Source of the DNA: Bog-473 sp963791995
GTDB taxonomy: Bacteria > Actinomycetota > Acidimicrobiia > Acidimicrobiales > RAAP-2
Assembly: GCA_963791995.1 (NCBI GenBank)
Contig: CAWBUQ010000023.1
Coordinates: 62,001 to 126,000, forward strand
DNA: 64,000 nt
Reading direction: 5' to 3'
Positions 16,707-25,625 of this stretch are shown here, in pieces (position 1 is the first letter of the stretch; each line of letters begins with the position of its first letter). The translations under genes and the position numbers were made by a program. The notes below the pieces were generated by a model, which made no database searches, was not told the DNA's origin, and worked only from the letters and a program-made list of their open reading frames with translations.

Positions 16707-17565
16707 TCAATGGCCGGAACCACCACCAGAGCGGCCGCCGACGGTCCCGCCTGGACTGCATCCATGGGTCCAGCCCTGGCCGCTTTCAGGAGGTCCGCCC
16801 GGCTGGGCGCCCGGCCCACCGCTGAACCGGGCCGTGGTCGGACCGCTTCCTTGGCCCAATTCCGAGGGGCGGGCCGCTGTGGCTGGGGCGCTGCGACGTC
16901 GCCGCCCCATGGCTCAACGGACGTGCCTTGCTGGACTGGCTGACGAACGATCGGTGCTGCCGGCGCGCCACTTGAGCTCACCCTGGGCTCGGATTTGGAG
17001 GGGCTCGGCCGGCTTGGCGGGGTGAAGATGAATACCCGCTGCGCGTCGAGCGTCAAAGGGACACTCGGATCGGGCAATCCGGACGCGGCGACGAACTCGC
17101 CGGCGCTCACCATGGTCGGTGATCCGCTCCCCTGTGAGTAGGTCGTGCTCGGGCCTACCAAGACTGTCTGGGTGCCCTTGCGCGTCGACAGCGTGACGCT
17201 GGTACCGGAGACGCTGGTGACCTTCCCACCGACGCTCTCAGGATCACGGTCACGGACGTCGCAGTCGGCGACTGCACCGATGGATCGAGGGTGACTGCCA
17301 CCCACTCGCCGTCGACAACGCCGGGAGGCGGCGTCGAGCTGCCCAGCCCTGAGTAGGCGGCAGAGCCAGTCGTGTTCACTGTTTCGGTTCCACCGCGGAT
17401 CTGGAGGACGACGTCCCCAGTACCTACCGACACGACCTTGCCATGGACAGTTGCGACGGACGAATCCACGTCGTGTGCGGCTGCTACACCCGCCGCTGGG
17501 AGCAGCCCAAGCGCCACGCCGGAAGCCGCAACTCCGGCAAAACGCAATGTTCTGTTCAGCTGCAT
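16707..17565 (-). CDS. Secreted DUF5666-like protein with Gly/Pro-rich tail; about two frameshifts
   Basis: Exported protein of unknown function. A signal peptide is evident (MQLNRTLRFAGVAASGVALG, then LLPAAGVAAAHD). Two beta-rich repeats follow: VHGKVVSVGTGDVVLQIRGG, and after a frame change near 17240, GGKVTSVSGTSVTLSTRKGT ending with EFVAASGLPDPS. This GKV-x-SV-x(n)-V-x-V-x-G pattern is that of DUF5666 domains. The tail is Pro/Gln/Gly-rich; a second change near 16900 lets it end GGTVGGRSGGGSGH at 16707, just before the terminator. Without that change the frame would run to 16553 into unlikely sequence across the terminator. The ATG at 17565 has GAGG 11 nt upstream. Confidence 0.6.
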
Positions 17566-17653
17566 CGTTGAAGTGCACCTCGCTTCCTTCCGAGGGGCGC
17601 GCCAATTCGAAGTTCTCCAAACCGGATGGCACGCCCGATGGCTGACGCGCCGA

Positions 17654-17659
17654 TACGAT
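17654..17659 (+). promoter_or_regulatory. -10-like TACGAT before a small ORF
   Basis: TACGAT ends 6 nt before ATG 17666, the leaderless spacing seen elsewhere in the window. Confidence 0.3.
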
Positions 17660-17665
17660 TCCACG

Positions 17666-17824
17666 ATGCCGAGTCTTAATCGCTTCCGAGGTGGAGCACT
17701 GGTAGCGCAGCGGAGGTGGCAGACCACAAGCTCGTGCCAGACAGCTCAGCACCCCATGAAGATCGGTGCTGGAGTTGATGGTGTCTTTGACAGAGGAAAC
17801 CCCCCCGGGGGGGCCTTGTGGTGA
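17666..17824 (+). CDS. Candidate leaderless small ORF, 52 residues
   Basis: The only support is TACGAT placed 6 nt before the ATG. The peptide is basic and has no recognisable domain (starts MPSLNRFRGGALVAQRRW). It ends in a GC palindrome run (CCCCCCCGGGGGGG, 17800-17813), which could equally be a structural element. It is divergent from the DUF5666-like gene. Confidence 0.25.
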   Translation: MPSLNRFRGGALVAQRRWQTTSSCQTAQHPMKIGAGVDGVFDRGNPPGGALW

Positions 17825-17938
17825 ACGCGACGTAAAAACGATCCGCGTTCGCACCTTGAGCGGGCAGCGGACCGAGGACGACGGCGAGCACCGGCAGCGT
17901 GGTACTGCCGGTGCGACCGGGCGATGTGCACCGGCATG

Positions 17939-18391
17939 TCATTCGCGTACGAGGCGCGTCCTTCGGATGCGGAGATCTCTGACGGACTGGTGAGCCGTGC
18001 TTGGTCGTGCCCCTGTGTCTGTTCCCCCGACCCCAATCGGTGCGAACCTCCCACCGGGTAGAGACATACGACCGGGAGGGGTCTTTGACAGCCGCACCGT
18101 CCCTTCCGCAGGAACTGATTGCACCGTCGCGGTGCGCTCGGCACGAAGAGCGATACGCGTCGGCGCAGGCAGTGCTTCGGGGTCCAGGGATTCACGACCC
18201 AAGGTCTTCGTGCTTGCTGCCCAGAGGCTGAGCCCAACCACCAGAGCAATAAGCCCCATCCAGACTTCGACCAAAGCCAACGCGAGACCGAGCAAAACGA
18301 CGGTACCTCCCACCCAGAGGTGAAGCGCCCCGCGGGGACGTCGCTCAATCGCACCCTTCCTCTGCACATGCGAGTACGAGGCGAGGCTCAT
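17939..18391 (-). CDS. Possible small membrane protein
   Basis: A weak call. From ATG 18391 (MSLASYSHVQRKGAIERRP) the frame encodes a basic N-terminus, then two hydrophobic segments (residues about 24-42 and 46-64: LWVGGTVVLLGLALALVEVW and MGLIALVVGLSLWAAST), followed by an Arg- and Pro-rich tail that looks less like real protein and may lie beyond an indel. The double hairpin of hydrophobic helices argues for a genuine membrane peptide. No family is recognised and no promoter motif or ribosome site is clear. Confidence 0.35.
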   Translation of the reverse strand: MSLASYSHVQRKGAIERRPRGALHLWVGGTVVLLGLALALVEVWMGLIALVVGLSLWAASTKTLGRESLDPEALPAPTRIALRAERTATVQSVPAEGTVRLSKTPPGRMSLPGGRFAPIGVGGTDTGARPSTAHQSVRDLRIRRTRLVRE

Positions 18392-18845
18392 GTCCGTAGA
18401 TCGGCGCGATCCGAAGAGAGGTTTAGCCCGTTTGCCACAACGCTTCGTCCACAGAAAGCCTTCCTCCTGGACCACGGCTCGGAGACCTTGTCCGCACGTT
18501 GTTTGACCGTTCTCCCGAGCACGGAGATGGTTCCAAAAGCCGTGGAGCACCCACGAGAGGGCGCCGCCGGGCCGGACGACACCGCTGTTCACGATGCCAG
18601 CACCGTCCTTCGGCTTCGGCCAGGCTCACGCGTGCCATTGAACCCACCCATGAGCCTCTGGGCCTGTGTGGTATCTGCCGGTGCCGATCATGATCCGTCT
18701 GGACGCCTTGAACGTGACGTTGGAGCCGTGCCAGGGCGCAGTGCTCCTCGTGCTGGCGGTCATCGTGGGGGTCGAAGACAAGACGTCTCCGAACCAGGAG
18801 GTCGACTCATCCAAGACACTAACGGCCTCGGGTTCGCCCGCTCCG
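18392..18845. other. Intergenic stretch without a supported gene
   Basis: About 450 bp between the possible membrane protein and the DUF1214 operon. Short open frames exist on both strands, but none has codon bias or a family motif. Confidence 0.35.
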
Positions 18846-18851
18846 TAAGAT
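18846..18851 (+). promoter_or_regulatory. -10 element TAAGAT upstream of the DUF1214-sulfotransferase operon
   Basis: TAAGAT lies 6 nt before a short ATG ORF at 18858 and 25 nt before the main start at 18877. Confidence 0.45.
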
Positions 18852-18857
18852 CGCAAC

Positions 18858-18887
18858 ATGCCGAAATGGGAGGCACATGACGACTGA
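18858..18887 (+). CDS. Candidate leaderless upstream ORF (MPKWEAHDD)
   Basis: Nine codons from an ATG placed 6 nt after TAAGAT. Its stop (18885-18887) lies inside the start region of the DUF1214 gene in another frame. The GGGAGG inside it (18868-18873) is also the ribosome site for ATG 18877, so it might just be untranslated leader. Confidence 0.3.
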   Translation: MPKWEAHDD

Positions 18888-19945
18888 GACCGAGACGGCT
18901 TTCACCGAGCTGCTCGACACCGTCCGCGACACGCACTCCCGTATGGTCGAGCAACTCTTCGATGACCGCGACACGCTCCTGGAAGCACACAAGTGGGTTC
19001 TGTCGATCCTCCAGGTGGCGGCCGAGGTCAATCTCTGGGCGGACACGGCTCGACCACGCTTCGTCGAGATCGTCGGGCCCTACAAGAAATGGGGCGGCGA
19101 CAACTCCGACGCGTTCTACTGCTACGCACCGGTCGACCCCGAGCGGACCTACCGGATCACGCTGCATCCCGGCGACGCCGTCTACATGTCGATCACTGTC
19201 TACGGCGGACCCAACGACGGGCGGTATTCCGAGCGGATCGTGGGCAGCGTCAACAGCCAAGAAGTCCGACGTCGGACAAGACGGCGCCATCCACATCGTG
19301 CTCTCACCGACAGAACCAGCGGAGCCCGACGTGGCCTGGGTCCGCCTGGAGTCCGATGCCGTCGCCGCCATTACGCGCGACTACCTCGAGGACCCGGTCC
19401 GGGGGCGGCGGGCCACCTGGCACATCGAGGCCGACGATCCGCCTCCGGCCTTCCGCGAGAACGACGCCGACCTGGCACGCCGATTTCGTGCCATGACCAC
19501 CTGGGTGCGAGAGCAGGCCAGCATCGTGCCGATCCCGCTGGGCTCGCCCAACACCATCGACCCGCCCTACCCGGTTCCGACCACGACGTTCGGCTGGGCA
19601 GCCGGCGACGCCGCCTACGCCATGGGGGCCTTCGAGCTCGAGAACGACGAGGCCCTCGTCATCAGAGGACGCTCCCCTGCGTGCGTCTTTTGGAACATGT
19701 GCCTGTGGAACCGGCTCCTGCATACCTACAACTACGACTACGAGCCCGTGACCATCAACGGCGCCCAGGCTCAGCTCGAAGACGACGGCTCCTGGGTCAT
19801 CGTCGTCTCCGGACGCCGGCCCGCCCATCCCAACTGGGTCTCCACAGCCGGCCACCGCAGTGGTCGCATCTGGTTCCGCTGGTTCCTGCCCGAGCAGACT
19901 CCCGAGCAGCCCCAGGTCGAGGTCCTCGCGGTCGATGCGATATGA
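18877..19945 (+). CDS. DUF1214-domain protein; one frameshift
   Basis: Protein of about 355 residues with the DUF1214 C-terminal domain, found in large numbers in actinobacteria and often beside acyl-CoA, steroid or sulfotransferase genes; its activity is not established. The N-terminal part is helical (HKWVLSILQVAAEVNLWADT), then GDNSDAFYCYAPVDPERTYR and DAVYMSITVYGGPNDG. A one-base change near 19262 leads to DGAIHIVLSPTEPAEPDVAW, and the domain ends with RSPACVFWNMCLWNRLLHTY and GRIWFRWFLPEQTPEQPQVE. GGGAGG lies 3 nt before the ATG. The stop overlaps the sulfotransferase start (ATGA). Confidence 0.8.
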
Positions 19946-21204
19946 GCACGCGTCCAGCGCCGGTCGAGATCGACGACCTTGCCGAGCCCCGCTACAGCGA
20001 CGACGTCCGGGCCATCCTCGACTTCATGGCGGAAGCGGGGTCGCAGCTGGACCTCGAAGCGGACACGCTCAAGGCGGCCGCGTGCGCCGAGACCGGCCTC
20101 GACGACTTCGGTGCTCCTGACTTCGGAGAGCGTCTGGACGTCCTGTGCCGCGCCCTGCGCGAGGAGGGCGCCTTCAACGATGCGGGCGTCATGCAACAGC
20201 ACACCCTCCTGCTCGGACTGCTGAAGAATCGCCTTCTGATTGAGGATCTGATCGACCGCCACCCCGAGATCCTCGAAGAGCAGATCACGGCGCCGATCGT
20301 CATTTGCGGCCTGCCCCGGACGGGCACGACCCATCTGCACAACCTCATGTCGGCCGACCCCGCGTTGCGTTCACTCCCCTACTGGGAGAGCCTCGAGCCG
20401 GTCTTGGCCGAACGCGAGCGCCCGGCACCGGGCCAACCCGACCCGCGGTTGGAGCGCACGGCGCTCGCCCTCTCCTTCCTCGACGCCGCCCTGCCCTACT
20501 TCAACCGGATGCACGAGATGACGGTCGAGCACACGCACGAGGAGATCCAGCTCCTTGCCATCGACTTCTCGACCATGCTCTTCGAGACCACCGCACCCAT
20601 GCCCATGTGGCGCGACTACTACCTGACGCACGACCAGCGCCCCTGCTACGACTACCTGCGCCGCGTGCTCCAGGTGCTCCAGTGGCAGCGCGGGGGGACC
20701 CGCTGGGTCCTCAAGTCCCCCCAACACCTGGAGCAATTCCCCGCCCTCGCGGCGACCTTCCCCGACGCCACCTTCGTCGTGACACATCGCGACCCGGTGT
20801 CGGTGACGACCTCGATGCTGACGATGCTCGCATACACCGCACGACTGACCCGCGACCGGGTGGACCTGGAACTGATCGGGGACTATTGGTCCGACCGGCT
20901 CGAACGCATGCTGCGCCGCTGCGCCGATCAACACGACGTGCTGCCAGCAGGCCAGACCATCGACGTGCACTTCGACGAGTTCATGGCCGACGATATGGCC
21001 ATGGTGGGACGGGTCTACGAATTGGCGGGGCAGCCGCTGGACCCTCGTGCGCTCGCCGCCATGACGACGTTCATGTCCGAGCACCCCCGGGGCAAATTCG
21101 GCACCGTGGTCTACGACCTGGCGCAATTCGGGGTCGATGCCGACGAACGCCGACGGGCGCTCACCTTCTACACGGAGCGCTTTGGCGTGACGCCCGAGTC
21201 CTGA
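19942..21204 (+). CDS. Sulfotransferase family protein
   Basis: PAPS-dependent sulfotransferase of 420 residues, cytoplasmic. The 5'-phosphosulfate loop is IVICGLPRTGTTHLHNLMSA, and the 3'-phosphate site is TFVVTHRDPVSVTTSMLTML, preceded by RWVLKSPQHLEQFPALAATF. A candidate catalytic His/Glu region is RMHEMTVEHTHEEIQL. This is the actinobacterial group whose substrates are usually lipids or glycolipids, but the acceptor is unknown. The N-terminal 90 residues (PRYSDDVRAILDFMAEAGSQ and onward) are a helical addition common in this group. It is translationally coupled to the DUF1214 protein, suggesting a joint pathway, and converges with the next gene 7 bp away. Confidence 0.87.
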   Translation: MSTRPAPVEIDDLAEPRYSDDVRAILDFMAEAGSQLDLEADTLKAAACAETGLDDFGAPDFGERLDVLCRALREEGAFNDAGVMQQHTLLLGLLKNRLLIEDLIDRHPEILEEQITAPIVICGLPRTGTTHLHNLMSADPALRSLPYWESLEPVLAERERPAPGQPDPRLERTALALSFLDAALPYFNRMHEMTVEHTHEEIQLLAIDFSTMLFETTAPMPMWRDYYLTHDQRPCYDYLRRVLQVLQWQRGGTRWVLKSPQHLEQFPALAATFPDATFVVTHRDPVSVTTSMLTMLAYTARLTRDRVDLELIGDYWSDRLERMLRRCADQHDVLPAGQTIDVHFDEFMADDMAMVGRVYELAGQPLDPRALAAMTTFMSEHPRGKFGTVVYDLAQFGVDADERRRALTFYTERFGVTPES

Positions 21205-21211
21205 CGCCAGT

Positions 21212-21733
21212 TCAGCGGATGGCGGAGCGGCGGATGCGGTCCCAGCGGCGTGCCACGTGCACGCAGAGGTAGACGAGCAGGACGAGGGCGGAGAGGACAT
21301 GCCACCCGATGTCGCGGAAGGGGATCCCGACAGAGTGCGGATGGAGGATCACCTGGGTGCCCGACACCAGGTCGTAGGTCCCCGAGGCGAGCACGTTGAG
21401 AGTCAACAGAGCCAGGACCGTGTCCGACCAGGCCAGCCTGCCCCTCCGGCGGAACCACGTGCGGGCACGTCCCAGGTTCCCGAGCAGCCGCGCCACGGTG
21501 TGGCGGCGTTGCACGACATGCAGAACGGCCAGCGCAGCGAACGCGAACCCCACCACGAGGTGCGGCCACCCCTCCGTCACGATCGTGACGGTGGCCAGCG
21601 AGGCGGCGAACGTCGCCAGCAGGAGGAGGTGGACCGCGAAACGGGTCTGCGTCCGGTGGCCTCGGACCACGGCGCCGCGCGGAGCAAAGGGGGACTTCTC
21701 CGTCGCGGAGCCCGTCTCGCTGCGGACGGTCAC
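21212..21733 (-). CDS. DUF4405-like membrane protein (possible b-type cytochrome)
   Basis: A 173-residue integral membrane protein with about four helices. Paired histidines sit within helices at FAVHLLLLATF, LAVLHVVQRRH, DIGWHVLSAL and VYLCVHVARRW, the arrangement expected for bis-heme ligation in cytochrome b561/DUF4405-type proteins. The N-terminus is a basic cytoplasmic segment. The GTG start lies 6 bp after the stop of the ABC permease, whose final codons and this start form a small hairpin (CTGGAG/CTCCAG, 21733-21748). It is therefore probably the last gene of the PadR-ABC operon, although it could have its own TAGGCT promoter 3 nt upstream. Heme binding is inferred. Confidence 0.65.
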   Translation of the reverse strand: MTVRSETGSATEKSPFAPRGAVVRGHRTQTRFAVHLLLLATFAASLATVTIVTEGWPHLVVGFAFAALAVLHVVQRRHTVARLLGNLGRARTWFRRRGRLAWSDTVLALLTLNVLASGTYDLVSGTQVILHPHSVGIPFRDIGWHVLSALVLLVYLCVHVARRWDRIRRSAIR

Positions 21734-21739
21734 TGGAGC

Positions 21740-24304
21740 CTACTCCAGCGGCCGGGACGCGATCCCCCTGGGGTCGCGTCCCGCCAGCACCCAGCCGATC
21801 ACGACCGCCGCCACCGGCATTGCGATCAAGATGAAGAACAAGTTGTTCCACGGCACGTGGTTGATGATGTCCGACACCCCGCCCTCGAGCTTGTTCGAGC
21901 GGAACCAGCCGAACAGGCCGACGTAGGCAGCGATCGTGCCGAGCAGTGCACCGAGGAAGGCGAGGCCGCCGGCAGTGACTGCCGTCAGCGCGCGCCGCGT
22001 GCGCGAGCTCGCACCGGTCGCCGTCAGCGTGCGCAGCTCGCTCGCCGTCTCGCTGCGGATGAGGCCGACGCTCATGGCCAGGACGCCGAGCGCGAGCGCA
22101 ATGCCGAAGACGGTTGCCCAATTCACGATCTCGGCCGAGGTCGGCTCGTCGTTCTTCGACTCGATGCTCAAATCGCCGCTGGCCGCCACGGAGCGGGCGT
22201 TCGTGAGCTGCGCCGAGGTGATTGCGCCGTTGGCGTGGATCATCCAGCCGTCGAGGCTGTTCTGATCCGCGATGTGCAGCCGGTGCAGCGCGCTCTCGGT
22301 GATCACCGTATTCGGGGCCGACGTGCCGATTGGCAGCCGGCTGTCCTCTTGAATAACGGGGTGGGCGAGGCACTGGTTCGGCGTGCACTGGTTGTAGCTG
22401 TTGCCGCCGGCGCCCGGCCCCTGAAATCCGTTCCCACCCTTGCCGCCACCCCCGAAGGTGAGCTGGGCACCCGAGCCGGCCAGCCCGGGCCGCGAGCTCA
22501 GCACGTCGACGTTGGCGGGGATGGACGACGGGTTGATGCCGTAGGCCCGAAGCAAGGCCGGCGTCGCCACGTAGATGGGCCCGTCCCACTGCCGGCCGTT
22601 TTCGCTCGGGTTCTGCAGGCCCGCCTGCGGGTTGTCGAGTTCGACCACGTCCGTCCCGCCGACAGCGGAGGAGATGGCGTGCACGGTCGCCACCTGCGAC
22701 GAGATGCTCGGTGCGGGCCCCGCGTTCCCCGTTTGACCGTTCGGCCCGAAGGTCGGGCCGGTGGGTGCGGTGTACACGTTGATCGTGTTCGCCGCCATGT
22801 TCGGCCCGACATAGTCGAAGACGTTCGAGTAACGGGCGACGGCGACGGCGCAAACGATGACCGCGATCATGATGCCGAGGCTGATGGCCGAGAGGGCGGC
22901 GCCCGAGCGGGCCCGATAGCGCGCCATGTCGCGCAGGGGTAACCGGATCGCGATGGGCGATTTGGCGCCGATCCGGGCGAGCAAGGCGAGGAAGAACGGG
23001 GAGACCAAGATGATGCCGACGATCAGCGCGATGAGTCCGGGAATCAACCAGATCACGCCGCCGCCGTTGCCCGAGGCGCCCGAGACGGAGAACATGAGGA
23101 ACCCAACGACGAGGGCGATCACGCCCGGCACCAGCGAGCGGTGGATCTGGCGCGGTGGCGCCGGGCGTCCGGCCAGGGCGGCGACGACCGGCACGCGGGT
23201 GATGGCACGGGCGGGATAGCCGGCGGCGAAGAACGTCGCGATGACCGCGAGCACCATGGCCGGCACGATCACGTTCCACGGCAGGGCGAACGTCGCGATG
23301 ACGTGGTGGGCGCTCTGCTCGTTGTGCGGCCGGTACGCCAGCCAGAGCACGAGGCCCAGCGCGAAGCCCACGATGGCCCCCACGACCCCGACGATGACGC
23401 CGTTGGCCTCCAGCACGAGCCGGACGTTGCGGTCGGTCGCGCCCATGGACTCGAGCATGCCGAGGGAGCGCATGCGGCGCTGTGCGAGCACGGTGAAGCC
23501 GCCGATCGACACCAGGGCGATCAGCAGCATGCCGACGGTCGCCAACGCCAGGATGATGGTGGACGGATTGATGATGTTGTTGTTGTTCGCGCCGGGCGTT
23601 GTGACGTTGGTGGCCAAGGAGCCCTTCAATGCGCTCGGGGGCGCATCGAACAGCACGTTCACCTGGCTCGGGTGGGTGACCTGCCCCGGCGGCACGAGGG
23701 CGAATTCATCGAGCAGACTCTGTGGGTTCTGCACGATGCCCACGACGGTCTTGCCGCCCTGGGTCCATGTGTCACCGACCTGCAGGTTGAGCTCGGACGC
23801 CAAGCCGGGCGTCAGCGCGATCTGGTCGGACCCCGTTGGGTAGCGCCCCGACAGCAACTGCAGCATGGGCCCGCCGAACGGCCCGTGCGGGTCTTGCGAC
23901 CGCAGCTGGTACGTCTGGTTGGAACCGGGGACGCTGAACGTCTCGTTCTCAATGACCTGCACGCGGCCGAAGTGCTGTTCGAGCGCGGCAATGTGGGCGT
24001 CCGTGCTCGCCAGGCTCTGGGTCGACGACTTGACGGTTGGTGTCGACAGGTTGAACGTCGCCAGGTCGTGCGCCGTGCCGAACCCGGCGTTGGCCGGCGG
24101 TGGCGTGTTGACCGCAACGGCCGCGCCGACCACGACGGCCGCCACCGCCACGATGATCAGGAGCAGGATCAAGAACTGTTGGCGCCACTCGCGCTTGAAG
24201 AGGCGCCAGGACCAGCGGAGCATGGCCCGGCGGGCCGCGACGCCACCGCTCGTCGGCTCGGGGGCCGACTGGGTGGCCGGTCGCTCCAGGACGCCGACGC
24301 TCAT
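21740..24304 (-). CDS. ABC transporter permease (FtsX/MacB-type)
   Basis: Large permease (854 residues) of the MacB/FtsX superfamily, which exports or extracts lipids, peptides or antibiotics by coupling ATP hydrolysis to periplasmic-domain movement. After the cytoplasmic start there is a first helix (FLILLLIIVAVAAVVVGAAV), a large extracytoplasmic domain (about residues 55-260), then an FtsX core with STIILALATVGMLLIALVSI and VLAQRRMRSLGMLESMGATD, a typical FtsX coupling motif. A second extracytoplasmic domain rich in Gly/Asn and a second FtsX core (VFGIALALGVLAMSVGLIRS, ELRTLTATGASSRTRRALTA) follow. The ATG overlaps the ATPase stop. Substrate unknown. Confidence 0.88.
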   Translation of the reverse strand: MSVGVLERPATQSAPEPTSGGVAARRAMLRWSWRLFKREWRQQFLILLLIIVAVAAVVVGAAVAVNTPPPANAGFGTAHDLATFNLSTPTVKSSTQSLASTDAHIAALEQHFGRVQVIENETFSVPGSNQTYQLRSQDPHGPFGGPMLQLLSGRYPTGSDQIALTPGLASELNLQVGDTWTQGGKTVVGIVQNPQSLLDEFALVPPGQVTHPSQVNVLFDAPPSALKGSLATNVTTPGANNNNIINPSTIILALATVGMLLIALVSIGGFTVLAQRRMRSLGMLESMGATDRNVRLVLEANGVIVGVVGAIVGFALGLVLWLAYRPHNEQSAHHVIATFALPWNVIVPAMVLAVIATFFAAGYPARAITRVPVVAALAGRPAPPRQIHRSLVPGVIALVVGFLMFSVSGASGNGGGVIWLIPGLIALIVGIILVSPFFLALLARIGAKSPIAIRLPLRDMARYRARSGAALSAISLGIMIAVIVCAVAVARYSNVFDYVGPNMAANTINVYTAPTGPTFGPNGQTGNAGPAPSISSQVATVHAISSAVGGTDVVELDNPQAGLQNPSENGRQWDGPIYVATPALLRAYGINPSSIPANVDVLSSRPGLAGSGAQLTFGGGGKGGNGFQGPGAGGNSYNQCTPNQCLAHPVIQEDSRLPIGTSAPNTVITESALHRLHIADQNSLDGWMIHANGAITSAQLTNARSVAASGDLSIESKNDEPTSAEIVNWATVFGIALALGVLAMSVGLIRSETASELRTLTATGASSRTRRALTAVTAGGLAFLGALLGTIAAYVGLFGWFRSNKLEGGVSDIINHVPWNNLFFILIAMPVAAVVIGWVLAGRDPRGIASRPLE

Positions 24305-25023
24305 GCGTTCGGGAGGTCGGCGAGGAACGTTTCGGGACTCTCGGCCGGCAGCGTCTGGTCGACGACTCGGCCGTCGCGCAAGAACACCACCCTGTCGGCC
24401 CACGAGGCGAGCTGGGCGTCGTGCGTCACGACGACAGCAGCCATGCCTCGGTGGCACGCCGCCAGGATCAGTCGCATGACGGCCTCCGCGTTGGTGGAGT
24501 CGAGCGCGCCCGAGGGCTCGTCGGCCAGGAGCAGTCGGCGCCCCCCGACGACCGCACGGGCGATGGCGGCGCGCTGACGCTCACCACCGGAGAGCTGGTC
24601 CGGGTAGTGCGACGCCCGGTCCCTCAGCCCGAAGTCCTCGAGCGCCTCGAGCGCAGCCGCCTGGGCCTTGCGGGCCGACACGCCGTCGAGCTCGAGCGGG
24701 AGCGACACGTTCTCAACCGCGCTCAGCCCCGCCAACAGGTTGTAGTCCTGGAAGACATAGCCGACGGACTGGCGGCGCAGCCGGGCCTTGCCGTTGCGCG
24801 AGAGCGAGGACAACGGCCGACCGTCGATGTAGACCTCGCCGCTGGTGGGATCCTCGAGGCTTCCCACGATGGTCAACAGCGTGCTCTTGCCCGAGCCGCT
24901 GGCGCCCATGACGGCCACCAGCGACCCGGCGTCCACGGAGAGCTCGATGCGGTCGAGGGCGTGCACCTCGGCGGCGCCGTCGCCGTAGATCTTTGTGATG
25001 CCGCGTAGTTCGAGATAGCTCAT
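24301..25023 (-). CDS. ABC transporter ATP-binding protein (MacB/LolD-like)
   Basis: Cytoplasmic ATPase of 240 residues, partner of the FtsX-type permease. Walker A is VMGASGSGKSTLLTI, the Q-loop YVFQDYNLLAGLSAVEN, the signature YPDQLSGGERQRAAIARA, Walker B LLLADEPSGALDS and the H-loop VVVTHDAQLASW, all intact. The sequence pattern (SGKST, then SALD-type D-loop) places it in the LolD/MacB group. Start ATG 25023 overlaps the PadR stop by 4 bp, and its own stop overlaps the permease start, so regulator, ATPase and permease form one coupled operon. Confidence 0.92.
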   Translation of the reverse strand: MSYLELRGITKIYGDGAAEVHALDRIELSVDAGSLVAVMGASGSGKSTLLTIVGSLEDPTSGEVYIDGRPLSSLSRNGKARLRRQSVGYVFQDYNLLAGLSAVENVSLPLELDGVSARKAQAAALEALEDFGLRDRASHYPDQLSGGERQRAAIARAVVGGRRLLLADEPSGALDSTNAEAVMRLILAACHRGMAAVVVTHDAQLASWADRVVFLRDGRVVDQTLPAESPETFLADLPNA

Positions 25024-25607
25024 GAACCGGCTCCCACCTTGCGCCGCGCCTTGGGGAGGGGGAACGACTGCGGGGTCGGCGCGTCCACGCCCGCAGCGGC
25101 TCGCTTCAGACGGCCCTCGGCCGTGTCCAGCCACCTGATCAGCGAGTCGAGCCGGAAGAGTTCGGCATCGACGACCAGGGCGAAATTGAGATCGAGACGG
25201 GACTCGTCCTCCTTCAGGCGAGTCCACTGCTGCATGAGCTCCACGAGGTAGCGACGGTGCAGCTGCACGACCTCGTGGATGTCGACGCCGGGAAGCCCGA
25301 CGGCGACGAGGACCTTGATGACCAGCTCGTCACGGGGCGGGGACGAGAAGTCCGGTGGGGTGCGGAGCCACGACGTGAGCTCCTCGGCGCCCTCCTGCGT
25401 GATGTGAAAGCCCTTCTGCGGGCCTTCCTCGGCCGAATCGTCCGCCTCGACGAGGCCGTCGCGCTCCAACCGCTGCAGGGTCGTGTACACCTGGCCGACG
25501 TTGAGGGGCCACACGTCGCCGGTGCGCGCCTCGAACTCCTGGCGGAGCTGGAGCCCGTACTTGGGTCCCTCGCTCAGGAGAGCCAAAAGGGCGTGCCGGA
25601 CGCTCAC
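25020..25607 (-). CDS. PadR-family transcriptional regulator
   Basis: A winged-helix repressor of 195 residues, first gene of the ABC exporter operon. The DNA-binding domain is HALLALLSEGPKYGLQLRQE, then NVGQVYTTLQRLERDGLVEA with the wing (GFHITQEGAEELTSWL). The C-terminal helical dimerisation region is long (VVQLHRRYLVELMQQWTRL). PadR proteins beside ABC exporters usually repress them until a toxic ligand binds. A candidate operator, ATACT-G-AGTAT, lies 22 bp upstream. The GTG start has GAAAG about 10 nt upstream; ligand unknown. Confidence 0.88.
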   Translation of the reverse strand: MSVRHALLALLSEGPKYGLQLRQEFEARTGDVWPLNVGQVYTTLQRLERDGLVEADDSAEEGPQKGFHITQEGAEELTSWLRTPPDFSSPPRDELVIKVLVAVGLPGVDIHEVVQLHRRYLVELMQQWTRLKEDESRLDLNFALVVDAELFRLDSLIRWLDTAEGRLKRAAAGVDAPTPQSFPLPKARRKVGAGS

Positions 25608-25625
25608 GTCGCTTGCTTTCGAAGT

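Noticed and set aside
17800..17813. CCCCCCCGGGGGGG palindrome
   Set aside because: Pure GC dyad with no loop or adjacent U-tract and not at a gene end; too simple to call a terminator or operator.
13917..18845. att duplication of the tRNA-Gly 3' end
   Set aside because: I looked for copies of the T-arm and acceptor sequence in the block and found none by eye.
21733..21748. CTGGAG/CTCCAG hairpin as terminator between permease and DUF4405-like gene
   Set aside because: Only 6 bp and overlapping both stop and start codons; more likely incidental in a coupled pair.
21168..23279. 703-codon minus-strand frame shifted against the ABC permease
   Set aside because: Overlaps the true permease in the same strand but another frame; composition is Arg/His/Gly-rich without hydrophobic helices.
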